A DNA stretch of 21,778 bases from an uncultured Clostridia bacterium (GTDB lineage Bacteria; Bacillota; Clostridia; Oscillospirales; Acutalibacteraceae): assembly GCA_937880805.1 (NCBI GenBank), contig CALGRR010000062.1, positions 1 to 21,778 on the forward strand, read 5' to 3'. Positions 1 through 7,858 of the stretch are shown piece by piece. The notes below the pieces were generated by a model. That model did no database searches. It worked only from the letters and a program-made list of their open reading frames with translations, and was not told the DNA's origin. The translations under genes and the position numbers were made by a program. Positions within the stretch are counted from its first letter, which is position 1. Each line of letters opens with the position of its first letter.

Positions 1-53
1 TATTTAAGAAAAGGTATAACTAAAATTATAAAAACTTTCTTTCATATATAAGG

Positions 54-82
54 TTGACACTAAAAATTATTTTATACATAAT
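54..82 (+). promoter_or_regulatory. SigA-type promoter of murG
   Basis: TTGACA at 54-59, a 17-base spacer, then CATAAT at 77-82. The -35 is perfect and the -10 matches 5 of 6. It lies about 20 bases upstream of the murG start, so the leader would be short. The surrounding 100 bases are very AT-rich, so a chance -10 is possible, but the exact -35 at the correct distance makes it credible. Confidence 0.6.
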
Positions 83-104
83 ATAAATATATGGAGGGAT
101 GACT

Positions 105-1346
105 ATGAACGTATTAATAGCAGCGGGTGGTACAGGAGGACATATTACTCCTGGAATAGCTATAGCAAATAAATTAAAAGAAGATGGAAACAAAATATTA
201 TTTGTAGGAACAACAAACGGAATGGAAGTAGACTTAGTTCCAAAGGCTGGCTATGATATAAAATATATACATGCTAAGGGATTACATAGAGGATTATCAT
301 TAAAAAATATAAAAAGCATTACCGAATTAATAAAAGGAATTAACGAAGTAAAAAAGATAATAAGTGAAGAAAACATTGATTTAGTTGTAGGTACTGGTGG
401 ATATGTTACAGCTCCAGCAATGATTGCAGCTTTGAAATGTAAAGTTCCAACATTAATTCATGAAAGTAATGCTTTACCTGGTAAAACAACAAGTTGGTTG
501 TCAGGAAAAGTTGACGTCGTAGCAGTTGGTTTTGAAGCTGCACTTAAGAAATTACCAAAAGCAAAAAATGCTGTATATACAGGTAATCCAACAAAACTAG
601 TGAATAATCTAAATAAGGATAATGCAAAACAGAAATTACAAACAAATAAACCAATTGTTTTAGTGTTTGGTGGAAGCCAAGGCGCAAAAAAACTAAATGA
701 TACAATGATTGAACTAATAAATAATGTAGAAATAGAAGATTATCACATGATATATGCAACTGGACCAAAGCATTATGATGAGATAATAGGGAAAATAGAT
801 AAAGATAATGTAAATATAAAAAATCAAAATGTAAAAATTGAAAAATATATATATAATATGGAAGAGATAATGGTAGCAAGTGATTTGGCAGTATGTAGAA
901 GTGGTGCGCTTACAGTAACGGAGCTTGGTATTGTTGGACTACCTGCAATACTTATACCATTTCCTTATGCGGCAGAAAATCACCAATACTATAATGCAAA
1001 AACGATAGCAGATGCAAATGCCGGCGTGATAATTGAAGAAAATGAATTAACATGTGAAAAGTTAAAAAATGAAATAGGTTCTTTAATAAATGATAATGAA
1101 AAACTAAGAACAATGACAGCAAACGCAAAAAAATCAGAAATTCAATTGTTTCCAATCTTCATTATAATGGTTACGGCATTAACGGAAAATCAAAGCGACT
1201 CGGTGCATTTGAGATTGATGACCCGTATAATTCATTCAATACTTACGGTCTTGAATGGAACAAAAATGAGTATATTTTCTATATTAACGGTATTGAAACC
1301 TGCCGTTCTTCATTCGGCGGTGTTGCACAGGAAAAAGAGTTTATGA
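105..1346 (+). CDS. murG: MurG glycosyltransferase, 3' end replaced at a junction
   Basis: MurG transfers GlcNAc from UDP-GlcNAc to lipid I on the inner membrane face, making lipid II for peptidoglycan. The N-terminal loop GGTGGHITPG, the HESNALPG motif, the GGSQGAK loop and the ELGIVGLPAILIPFP / ENHQ donor-binding segment are all present, so the GT28 fold is complete to about residue 345 (position ~1139). The family is normally 355-370 residues. Beyond ~1139 the frame is not MurG: it reads a GH16 gene out of frame until a stop at 1346. The start is ATG 105, not the in-frame ATG at 99, because GGAGGG (93-98) abuts the earlier ATG but sits 6 bases from the later one. Base composition is visibly more AT-rich than the rest of the window (AAA, ATA and TTA dominate). 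Usual dcw-cluster neighbours are not in view. Identity is certain; the C-terminal ~69 residues of this reading frame are an artefact of the junction. Confidence 0.9.
   Translation: MNVLIAAGGTGGHITPGIAIANKLKEDGNKILFVGTTNGMEVDLVPKAGYDIKYIHAKGLHRGLSLKNIKSITELIKGINEVKKIISEENIDLVVGTGGYVTAPAMIAALKCKVPTLIHESNALPGKTTSWLSGKVDVVAVGFEAALKKLPKAKNAVYTGNPTKLVNNLNKDNAKQKLQTNKPIVLVFGGSQGAKKLNDTMIELINNVEIEDYHMIYATGPKHYDEIIGKIDKDNVNIKNQNVKIEKYIYNMEEIMVASDLAVCRSGALTVTELGIVGLPAILIPFPYAAENHQYYNAKTIADANAGVIIEENELTCEKLKNEIGSLINDNEKLRTMTANAKKSEIQLFPIFIIMVTALTENQSDSVHLRLMTRIIHSILTVLNGTKMSIFSILTVLKPAVLHSAVLHRKKSL
1128..1145. other. Sequence junction between two unrelated genomic contexts
   Basis: MurG homology stops around the NAKKSE residues (to ~1138), and GH16 homology starts in a different frame with NSIVSNLHYNGYG (from ~1139). 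Composition shifts at the same point from very AT-rich, A-rich codons to the mixed codon use seen in the rest of the window. No terminal repeats or transposase are seen at the boundary. The A-rich stretch at the boundary could act as microhomology. A chimeric assembly is the simplest explanation; a real recombination cannot be excluded. Confidence 0.75.
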
Positions 1347-1483
1347 TTCTTTCTGTCGAGGTTGACGGTGTTGACGGAAAGCCTGTTTTCGGTTGGTCGG
1401 GCAACATAAAAAACAACTCGCAAGGCACTTTGCCTATTGATTTTGTAATCGACTATGTAAAAGTATATCAACATAATAAATGA
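1136..1483 (+). pseudogene. C-terminal fragment of a glycoside hydrolase family 16 protein
   Basis: Read in the frame whose codons start at 1136, the sequence gives LHYNGYG, then GAFEIDDPYNSFNTYGLEW, then EYIFYINGIE, then GWSGNI and finally FVIDYVKVYQ before a TGA at 1481-1483. This is the typical second half of a GH16 beta-glucanase/laminarinase jelly roll: the YxxEWxxxxIxFYxDG strand pair and the closing DYVxVYQ strand. The catalytic ExDxxE segment, signal peptide and N-terminal half are absent because the frame is cut at the junction near 1139. About 115 residues remain of a domain of about 240. Base composition matches the rest of the window, so this gene end belongs to the main contig and murG is the foreign part. 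In the intact genome it would be a secreted polysaccharide hydrolase; substrate cannot be told. Confidence 0.75.
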
Positions 1484-1545
1484 TTCGATTCCGTACAAAA
1501 TAAAAGGCTTTTGAGCAAACTGATAAAAGATTAAACCTTATAACG

Positions 1546-1590
1546 AACAAACCACTTCATTGGTGCTTTGCATCTATGAAGTGGTTTGTT
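1546..1590. terminator. Convergent-gene hairpin, probable bidirectional terminator
   Basis: A perfect 15-bp inverted repeat, arms 1546-1560 (AACAAACCACTTCAT) and 1576-1590, with a 15-base loop. It lies between the end of the GH16 fragment (1483, plus strand) and the end of the DUF47 gene (1617, minus strand). There is no long T-run on either side, only the T-rich ends of the arms, so termination strength is uncertain. Confidence 0.65.
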
Positions 1591-1616
1591 ATATACATCC
1601 TTCTACTTTTACACAA

Positions 1617-2237
1617 TCATGTGTTTTTCATAATGATTGAACCTACGCATTCGCTTACGTGTTCGCAGGCGTCCGCACAAGCTTCAAGACAATCATAGAT
1701 TTTGTACCAGCAAAATCTTTCATGAGTGTCATCCGAATTCTTGGTGAGGTTACGCATTGATGAGAGATACAGTCTGTCACATACTTCTTCAACATCATTG
1801 CACTCAATAATAAGCGAGTGGATTTTTTTAGATTTTTTGAAGTTCTCAAACTCGCCCATAATTGAGCAAAGCAAATCACAACCGTTTACGAGATTCTTGG
1901 CATATTCTATTGCAGACGGCTGAATGGTTTTGATGTCATATATATACAGCTTTTGTAATACTTCTTCAAGCAGGTCAAGCACATTGTCAAGCTGTTGGCT
2001 CATCATATCCAAATCTTCACGGTCAACAGGAGTTACAAAGGCTTTTGCAAGAGCCTCGTTCATTTCGTGTTTCTTTATATCAGCTCTGTTTTCATATTCA
2101 TGCATTTTGACAAGCATTGGTTCAATCTTATCTGCATCATAATTTTCAAGGCAGCTGACAAGGTACAATGCCGCTTTTTTTGAAAGCTGAGCACATTCTA
2201 TAAAATTTTCAAAATAAAATTTATCGCCTTTTGCCAT
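1617..2237 (-). CDS. DUF47/PhoU-like partner of a PiT phosphate transporter
   Basis: A 206-residue, soluble, mostly helical protein with no membrane segments. The regular heptad-like spacing (KMHEYENRADIKKHEMNEAL, then FVTPVDREDLDMMSQQLDN) is the signature region of the DUF47 family (TIGR00153/PF01865), distant relatives of PhoU. Members of this family are almost always encoded beside a Pit transporter and are thought to modulate low-affinity phosphate uptake. Here the gene starts 19 bases after the Pit stop, with an AAAGGA ribosome site, so the two are co-transcribed and probably work together at the membrane. It ends in a TGA. Length is normal for the family (200-220). Family assignment is firm; the exact biochemical role is not established for this family. 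Confidence 0.85.
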   Translation of the reverse strand: MAKGDKFYFENFIECAQLSKKAALYLVSCLENYDADKIEPMLVKMHEYENRADIKKHEMNEALAKAFVTPVDREDLDMMSQQLDNVLDLLEEVLQKLYIYDIKTIQPSAIEYAKNLVNGCDLLCSIMGEFENFKKSKKIHSLIIECNDVEEVCDRLYLSSMRNLTKNSDDTHERFCWYKIYDCLEACADACEHVSECVGSIIMKNT

Positions 2238-2256
2238 CGTTTTCAGTTCCTTTCAT

Positions 2257-3306
2257 TTATGTGAATATAAGCATAAATATCTTGGTCATTATATACCCGA
2301 CAAGTCCGCAGCCGGGGAAAGTAAGCACCCAAGTGAGCACCATTTCCTTGACCACACCGAAATTTATTGCAGAAACACGCTTAACTGCACCCACACCCAT
2401 AATTGATGTGGTTTTTGCATGAGTGGTTGAAACAGGTAAGCTGAATACAGAGCAGAATAAAAGCGAAATTGCAGCCGCTATATCTGCCGAAAAGCCTTGA
2501 TATTTTTCAAGCTTTACCATATCCATACCAACAGATTTTATAATTTTTTTGCCGCCCATTGCCGTACCTAACGCCATAATAACCGAACAAACAACCATCA
2601 GCCAAATCGGAATATTAATATCTGACGGTAATGCTTGTCCGTGTGACATATACACACAAAGCAGGATAACACCCATAAACTTCTGACCGTCCTGTGCACC
2701 GTGCATAAATGCCATTGATGCAGCACCGACTATCTGTGCACCTCTGAAAAACGGTTCGGTCTTTGGTCTGTCTGCTTTATAAAATAATATCGTGACTATT
2801 TTACAAACAATCCAACCCAAACCGAAACCGAGAACTACGGAAATACCGATACCGTAAATTACTTTTATCCATTCTCCACCGTTTACACCCTGTAAGCTAT
2901 TGTGTGCAGCAATAGCACTTCCGGTAAGGCCCGCAATAAGGGCGTGGCTTTCACTTGTAGGAATACCAAATACCCAAGCTAACGTTGCCCATATTACAAT
3001 GGCAAACAAAGCGGCACTGAGCGCTATAATTGCCAAATCGGGATCACTTCCGAAATCAACCATTTTTGTAATGGTTTCGGCAACCGTAGCATTTACCATA
3101 GTCATTACAAAAACGCCAAGAAAATTAAATACCGCCGCCATAAGTATTGCTGCCTTCGGAGGCATACACCGTGTGACAACACAGGTTGCGATAGCGTTGG
3201 GCGCATCTGTCCATCCGTTTACCAGAATAACACCCAACGTTAAAAGCACAGCAATAAACAAAAGCGGATTTGCTGTCATTTGATTCCAAAAAGACAGAAT
3301 ATCCAT
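2257..3306 (-). CDS. pit: PiT-family inorganic phosphate transporter
   Basis: This 349-residue integral membrane protein has about ten hydrophobic segments. It carries the two PiT signature regions: NGWTDAPNAIAT (residues 30-41, the GxNDxxNA motif) and FMHGAQDGQKFMGV (200-213), plus the IPTSESHALIAG loop at 115-126. PiT proteins import phosphate, usually as a metal-phosphate complex, with protons or sodium. The length matches short bacterial PiT proteins (330-350). Start is ATG 3306 with AAGGGTG six bases upstream. The gene lies 21 bases after mgsA and 19 before the DUF47 gene. The order mgsA-pit-DUF47 suggests one transcript; no promoter is seen in the 21-base mgsA-pit gap. Ion specificity cannot be read from the sequence. 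Confidence 0.9.
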   Translation of the reverse strand: MDILSFWNQMTANPLLFIAVLLTLGVILVNGWTDAPNAIATCVVTRCMPPKAAILMAAVFNFLGVFVMTMVNATVAETITKMVDFGSDPDLAIIALSAALFAIVIWATLAWVFGIPTSESHALIAGLTGSAIAAHNSLQGVNGGEWIKVIYGIGISVVLGFGLGWIVCKIVTILFYKADRPKTEPFFRGAQIVGAASMAFMHGAQDGQKFMGVILLCVYMSHGQALPSDINIPIWLMVVCSVIMALGTAMGGKKIIKSVGMDMVKLEKYQGFSADIAAAISLLFCSVFSLPVSTTHAKTTSIMGVGAVKRVSAINFGVVKEMVLTWVLTFPGCGLVGYIMTKIFMLIFT

Positions 3307-3327
3307 CTAATTCACCCTTTTTGATTA

Positions 3328-3735
3328 TTAATCTTCAGAATGAGTACGCTTTACCATATCAAAAAAAGTTCCGTTTTTTAATGCTTCCAACATTATAGTT
3401 GCACTGTTTATATTTGTTGCAAGCGGAATTCTCTGAACATCACCCAAACGGAGAAGTGCTGAAACATCAGGTTCATGAGGCTGTGCTGTCAAAGGATCAC
3501 GCAAAAATACAATAAGGTCAAGTTCACCGTTTGCGAGCATTGCACCTATTTGTTGGTCGCCGCCCTTGGGACCGCTCTTCATTCTGACAATTTTAAGACC
3601 CGTTTCGCCCATTATAAGAGTTCCCGTTGTGCCGGTGGCATATAACTCATACTTGGCGAGAACATCCTTGTATTCCTTTGCCAGTTCGATTATCTCATTT
3701 TTCTTTTTGTCATGTGCAATTAATGCAATTTTCAT
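3328..3735 (-). CDS. mgsA: Methylglyoxal synthase
   Basis: MgsA converts dihydroxyacetone phosphate to methylglyoxal plus phosphate, a bypass of lower glycolysis when sugar phosphates build up or phosphate is short. The 135-residue protein is small-type length. It has H8-D9, the phosphate-binding GTTGT segment (35-39), SGPKGGDQQIG with catalytic D60, FLRDP (78-82) and QPHEPDV with H87 and D90, matching the E. coli active-site residues H19, D20, D71, H98 and D101. A strong AAGGAG lies 6 bases before the ATG. It sits just after a terminator that follows the beta-galactosidase gene, and 21 bases before pit. Only 16 bases separate its start from the terminator stem and I see no clear promoter there, so it may depend on read-through or on a promoter overlapping the hairpin. 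The enzyme family is known to be inhibited by phosphate, which makes the pit neighbour meaningful. Confidence 0.93.
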   Translation of the reverse strand: MKIALIAHDKKKNEIIELAKEYKDVLAKYELYATGTTGTLIMGETGLKIVRMKSGPKGGDQQIGAMLANGELDLIVFLRDPLTAQPHEPDVSALLRLGDVQRIPLATNINSATIMLEALKNGTFFDMVKRTHSED

Positions 3736-3751
3736 TTTTTACTCCTTATAA

Positions 3752-3792
3752 AAAAATCAGAGACACCTATCGATGAGGTATCTCCGATTTTT
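3752..3792 (-). terminator. Rho-independent terminator of the galactoside operon
   Basis: A 17-bp stem, arms 3752-3768 and 3776-3792 with a 7-base loop. Read as minus-strand RNA, all positions pair (two as G-U wobbles); read as plus-strand RNA the same two positions are A/C mismatches. It ends in a T-run on the minus strand. The polarity therefore marks it as the terminator for the beta-galactosidase gene that ends at 3841, placed directly before mgsA. Confidence 0.85.
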
Positions 3793-3840
3793 TGTCATTT
3801 ACTCGGCGACAAAACCGCATCCGTTAATTTTGAAACTTAA

Positions 3841-6411
3841 TTAAAATGTAAACTTGAAGGTGTTTTTACCTGTTTTCGGAATCTCGTATTCAGCAGGTAA
3901 ATCGGGACCGCAGGAATGTGAACCGACACCACGCATTGCAAGGTCGATACAAACATTTACAAAATCATTTTCTTCAAGCTCAAACGAGTGAAGTGTTTCA
4001 CAAAGCTGTTTTGTGGTATAGGGATTTACTGAAAATGAGAAAGGCTGTTCTGCCGTTACCTTGAATAAATCCTTTACAGCCATATACTTACAAGCATAGT
4101 GGCTGCCTGATTCCTGAGGACGAATATATTTATGTTCATAGTTTTCACGTGCAGAGCTTACATAGTAGCCGTATTCACAGGCTGTATGCTTATCCACATA
4201 GCTTTCGGTAGGACCGAAGCCGGCATAAGAGAAATTAGCATAAGCTTTGTCTACGCCAAACTCAACACCGAAGCGAGGGAAGTTCTCGACATAATCTGCA
4301 AGCGTATATTCAACAGTAGCTGTCAGAACATTGCCCGAAACCTCATACATAATTTCAAAAAATGCGGCAGGCATCAGACAGTTTGCAGCAAGACATCCTT
4401 TGAATTTGTAGGAATTTTCTGTTTTTTCGCAAGAGAAGATGTGAGGCTTACAGGAATCAAGATGACATCTGCCAATCCAATGGGGAACAAGTTCTCTGTC
4501 GTTATCAGTGAATCGTGTAATATTAAAGTGCATCGGCACACGAAGAATTTCCTTGCCGTCGGCTTTGATTGAAGTGATTTCGCTGGTATGCTCATTAACT
4601 TCAATATCAATTGCCGATGAGAATCTGTATGTGCTTGCGGGAATATCAACGATAGTAACCTCTGACTTTGTTTTTCCGCCGTAAACCGCTTTCATTTCAA
4701 GAGCGTTTGATTTAAGCTTTCTGTCAGGGGTCAGAAGACCGTCAGCACAGAAGTTGCCGTCGTGCTCAGGCTCCTTGAAGTCACCGCCATACAAGAAACC
4801 TTTGTCGGTTTTGATACCGTGGTCTGCCCATTCCCAAACAAAAGCACCCATCATCTGCTCGTTATTATAAATCATATCCCAATACTCCGCTATGTCACCG
4901 CAGCTGTTACCCATAGCGTGTGTATATTCACACATAACAAACGGACGGGTTTCTTCGGGATTCTCAAGAACTTTTTCACGGATTGTGTCAAAAGACGGAT
5001 ACATCATACTGACCATATCAACAAGGTCGGAATAATAATATTGGGGATCGGCATTCTGCAAGCCTTCATAGTGTACCGGACGGGTATTGTCACGGTTTTT
5101 GATATATTTTGCACCCTCAAAGAAAGCTTTACCGAATGAGCTTTCATTACCGAGTGACCATATAATTACACTCGGACGGTTTTTGTCACGCTCAACAAGA
5201 GCAATATGTCTGTCTGTAATACCGGGTGTAAAGAATTCGTTTTCGGCATATTCAGACCAAAGTTCCATATCATATCTGCCGTCACGTGTGCAGGCACCGT
5301 GCATTTCAAGGTCAGCTTCATCCATAACGTAAAGACCGTATGTATCGCAGATGATATAAAACTCAGGAGCGTTGGGATAGTGCGAGGTTCTGACTGCATT
5401 GACATTGAGCTCTTTCATCAGGTGAACGTCTCTCGCCAAATCCTCAAGGCTTACTGTTGCTGCTGTTTCACAATGGAAGTCGTGTCGGTTAACGCCTTTA
5501 AGCTTTACGGCTTCACCGTTAACCTTAAACACCTTACCGTCGATGGTGATTTCTCTGAAACCGATATTTTCAATAATTTTTTCTCCGTTTGCGGTAAGTG
5601 TTAAAGTGTAAAGATTGGGGGTTTCCGCAGTCCAAAGCTTCACATCGGATAAAATTACAGAAACGTTATCATTTGCCTTTGCCGTAACTGTTTTGCCTTC
5701 GAGAGCAAGCTCGATATCAACGGGACTTTCATTGATAAATTTCAGAACACCGTTGTTGCCGTCAATTTTGGTTTCAATCTTGTAATCGGTAATGTGGCTT
5801 TCGGGACGGGTAAGCATATAAACACTTCTGTAGATACCCGAAAATCTGAATTTATCCTGACACTCAAGATAGGTGGAGATACACCATTTCAGAACAAGGA
5901 TGTCAATTGTGTTTTCGCCGTTTACAGCAAGTTCTGTGATGTCGAATTCGCTTGTAGCGTGAGAAATCTGAGAATATCCTTTAAATGAACCGTTGATGTA
6001 AAGGTAAAATGCGCTGTCAACGCCTTCAAAGTTTATATAATATCTTTCTCCTGCCTGCTTTTTGATATTAAAGGTACGGCGGTAATGCCAGCAAGGATTT
6101 TCGTAAGGCAGATGAGGGAACATAACCGGAAAGGGATATCTTGTATTAAGATATTGAATCTGGTCATATCCGTGCATCTGAACGCAGGCGGGAACAGGAA
6201 TGTCTTCCCCAAGCTTTTCGTTCACGTCAAAATCTTCAACGTGGTTGTGCTGTTTAATCTGCCATACACCGTCAAGAAGTGTAAAACGGGAGCTTGAAGT
6301 ACGGTCGATGATTCCGTGTTTAGTACGTATCGCATCATCAGGAGCAAATGGAATGTAGTAACTTCTGTGAGGAGTTGTACCTATTCTGTCAAATCTCTGA
6401 TATTCTTTCAC
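3841..6411 (-). CDS. GH2 beta-galactosidase
   Basis: The protein hydrolyses beta-galactosides, probably lactose-type sugars delivered by the upstream symporter. It has the family 2 layout: N-terminal jelly roll (FEGVDSAFYLYINGSFKGYS), immunoglobulin-like domain, TIM barrel, and a C-terminal beta domain that ends in GPTESYVDK and the SHSCGPDLP region. From the GTG start the acid/base is E423 in WSLGNES and the nucleophile E495 in MCEYTHAMGN. No signal peptide is seen, so it is cytoplasmic. I place the start at GTG 6411, giving 856 residues: AAGGAGG lies 8 bases upstream, whereas the in-frame ATGs at 6456 and 6453 lie inside the transporter gene with no ribosome site. The transporter stop TAA is part of the TAAGGAGG sequence, implying coupled translation. 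Family is firm; the precise sugar (lactose versus another galactoside) is inferred from the gal genes upstream. Confidence 0.9.
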   Translation of the reverse strand: MKEYQRFDRIGTTPHRSYYIPFAPDDAIRTKHGIIDRTSSSRFTLLDGVWQIKQHNHVEDFDVNEKLGEDIPVPACVQMHGYDQIQYLNTRYPFPVMFPHLPYENPCWHYRRTFNIKKQAGERYYINFEGVDSAFYLYINGSFKGYSQISHATSEFDITELAVNGENTIDILVLKWCISTYLECQDKFRFSGIYRSVYMLTRPESHITDYKIETKIDGNNGVLKFINESPVDIELALEGKTVTAKANDNVSVILSDVKLWTAETPNLYTLTLTANGEKIIENIGFREITIDGKVFKVNGEAVKLKGVNRHDFHCETAATVSLEDLARDVHLMKELNVNAVRTSHYPNAPEFYIICDTYGLYVMDEADLEMHGACTRDGRYDMELWSEYAENEFFTPGITDRHIALVERDKNRPSVIIWSLGNESSFGKAFFEGAKYIKNRDNTRPVHYEGLQNADPQYYYSDLVDMVSMMYPSFDTIREKVLENPEETRPFVMCEYTHAMGNSCGDIAEYWDMIYNNEQMMGAFVWEWADHGIKTDKGFLYGGDFKEPEHDGNFCADGLLTPDRKLKSNALEMKAVYGGKTKSEVTIVDIPASTYRFSSAIDIEVNEHTSEITSIKADGKEILRVPMHFNITRFTDNDRELVPHWIGRCHLDSCKPHIFSCEKTENSYKFKGCLAANCLMPAAFFEIMYEVSGNVLTATVEYTLADYVENFPRFGVEFGVDKAYANFSYAGFGPTESYVDKHTACEYGYYVSSARENYEHKYIRPQESGSHYACKYMAVKDLFKVTAEQPFSFSVNPYTTKQLCETLHSFELEENDFVNVCIDLAMRGVGSHSCGPDLPAEYEIPKTGKNTFKFTF

Positions 6412-6424
6412 TGCAAATTCCTCC

Positions 6425-7822
6425 TTATACGTTTCCGTAAACGACTTCAACATCATCTTCGGTCATGTGTTTTCCTTCAAGAAGCTCTTTGTTAGCCTTT
6501 TCTACCTTAAGGCGTGAAAGAAGCACAGCAACTACGGCGCAAATAATTACGGGAGCCCAAAGATAAAGGAAATGAAGCATATTTACTGTTGCGGGTGTCT
6601 GTACAGCTGCGTTTTCAACATAGCCGGCAAAGTCGAGAAGCCAACCGCAGATAGCAGTACCGAAAGCACCGCCGACTTTAATACCGAGAGAAGAGCAGGA
6701 ATACATCATACCATCAAGTCTGTGTCCTGTTTTTAATGTTGTATATTCAGAGCAAGAAGCGATAAGAGCATTCATATCGCCCTGAAGAGGTGCAATACCT
6801 AAAGTTGAAACAGCTGTAAATGCGAGCATAAGCGGGATGCTTCCCATATATCCGGCAGCCATAACACCAAGACGACCGACCGTTGCAAGAATATAACCTG
6901 CGATGTTGAGCTTATACATACCACCCATTTTCTGAATAATCATAGGCAGTGCAATCAAAGCCACAACCATAGTGATATTGATAGCGAGCGAAAGATCGCT
7001 GAAAAGTGTTTCGTTACCGAGAATATATTTTGCATAATAAGTGCCCATACCAATAACAGAAGCATAAATCTGAGTCAAAATATAGGTAATGCAAATGATA
7101 ACATAATATTTGTTTTTCAACAGAAGCTTGAAGGATTTAAAGAAAGTAAGTTTGTGTTCCTCTTCACGTTCCTCTTCCATACCTTCGTCAGCTTCAGGAA
7201 GTTCTTTGACAGAGAAAACAGAAATGGTGTTGACAATAAGACCGAGAACTGCATAAATGATAGCTATAGTTCTCCAACCGAAAGCTCCGCCGCCAAGCAA
7301 AGCTACTGCCTGAATTGTAACAGCTTCAATTATAATCTTTGTACCAAAAGCAAAAATAAAACGGAAAGAACCGAGCTGAACTCTCTCGCTTGTATTCTTT
7401 GTGATAAGAGCTGTAAGCGATGCGTAGGCAATGTTGTTTGCAGTAAAGAACACTGCGTTAAGAAGAGTGTATGAAATAAAGAAGAAGATGTACTGTGCTG
7501 TTTCGCCCCAATTCATAGGTATCGCAAAACAAGCAACAAGTGCAACTGAGCAGCCGATGTAAGGCCAAAGCATCCAGGGACGAGCCTTACCCATCTTGGT
7601 GTGTGTCTTATCAATCATTCTTCCGAAGAAGAAGTCGGATACACCGTCAAAAATCTTTGAAACAGCAATTAAGGTGCTGACAATACCCATGCTGAGTCCA
7701 ACCGTATCGGTCAGATAAATCATCATAAATGCAGTAAGCAGTGCGTACACACAGTTGCCTGCAACATCACCTGAACCGTATCCTATTTTATGATACCATT
7801 TTAAATATTTTTTCTGTTCCAT
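6425..7822 (-). CDS. GPH-family galactoside:cation symporter (MelB-like)
   Basis: The 465-residue protein has about 12 transmembrane segments and the family's early GYGSGDVAGN motif (residues 14-23). It also carries the cytoplasmic loop DKTHTKMGKARPWML, a hallmark of the glycoside-pentoside-hexuronide:cation symporters (TC 2.A.2) such as MelB and LacS. There is no C-terminal EIIA domain as in LacS. It would import a galactoside with sodium or protons. Start is ATG 7822 with AAAGGAG 9 bases upstream. It lies 36 bases after galT, and its stop codon is embedded in the ribosome site of the beta-galactosidase gene. The glutamate-rich segment EEEREEEH (roughly residues 217-225) falls in the central cytoplasmic loop. 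Context makes lactose or another beta-galactoside the likely substrate. Confidence 0.87.
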   Translation of the reverse strand: MEQKKYLKWYHKIGYGSGDVAGNCVYALLTAFMMIYLTDTVGLSMGIVSTLIAVSKIFDGVSDFFFGRMIDKTHTKMGKARPWMLWPYIGCSVALVACFAIPMNWGETAQYIFFFISYTLLNAVFFTANNIAYASLTALITKNTSERVQLGSFRFIFAFGTKIIIEAVTIQAVALLGGGAFGWRTIAIIYAVLGLIVNTISVFSVKELPEADEGMEEEREEEHKLTFFKSFKLLLKNKYYVIICITYILTQIYASVIGMGTYYAKYILGNETLFSDLSLAINITMVVALIALPMIIQKMGGMYKLNIAGYILATVGRLGVMAAGYMGSIPLMLAFTAVSTLGIAPLQGDMNALIASCSEYTTLKTGHRLDGMMYSCSSLGIKVGGAFGTAICGWLLDFAGYVENAAVQTPATVNMLHFLYLWAPVIICAVVAVLLSRLKVEKANKELLEGKHMTEDDVEVVYGNV

Positions 7823-7858
7823 AATAAAGCTCCTTTGTTTTCTCTTAAAATGTGTGGG

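Noticed and set aside
4132..5604. Long antisense frames inside the beta-galactosidase gene
   Set aside because: They lie opposite a well-conserved GH2 gene, have no ribosome sites and show no recognisable motif. Similar shadow frames occur opposite galT, the reductase and the SDR.
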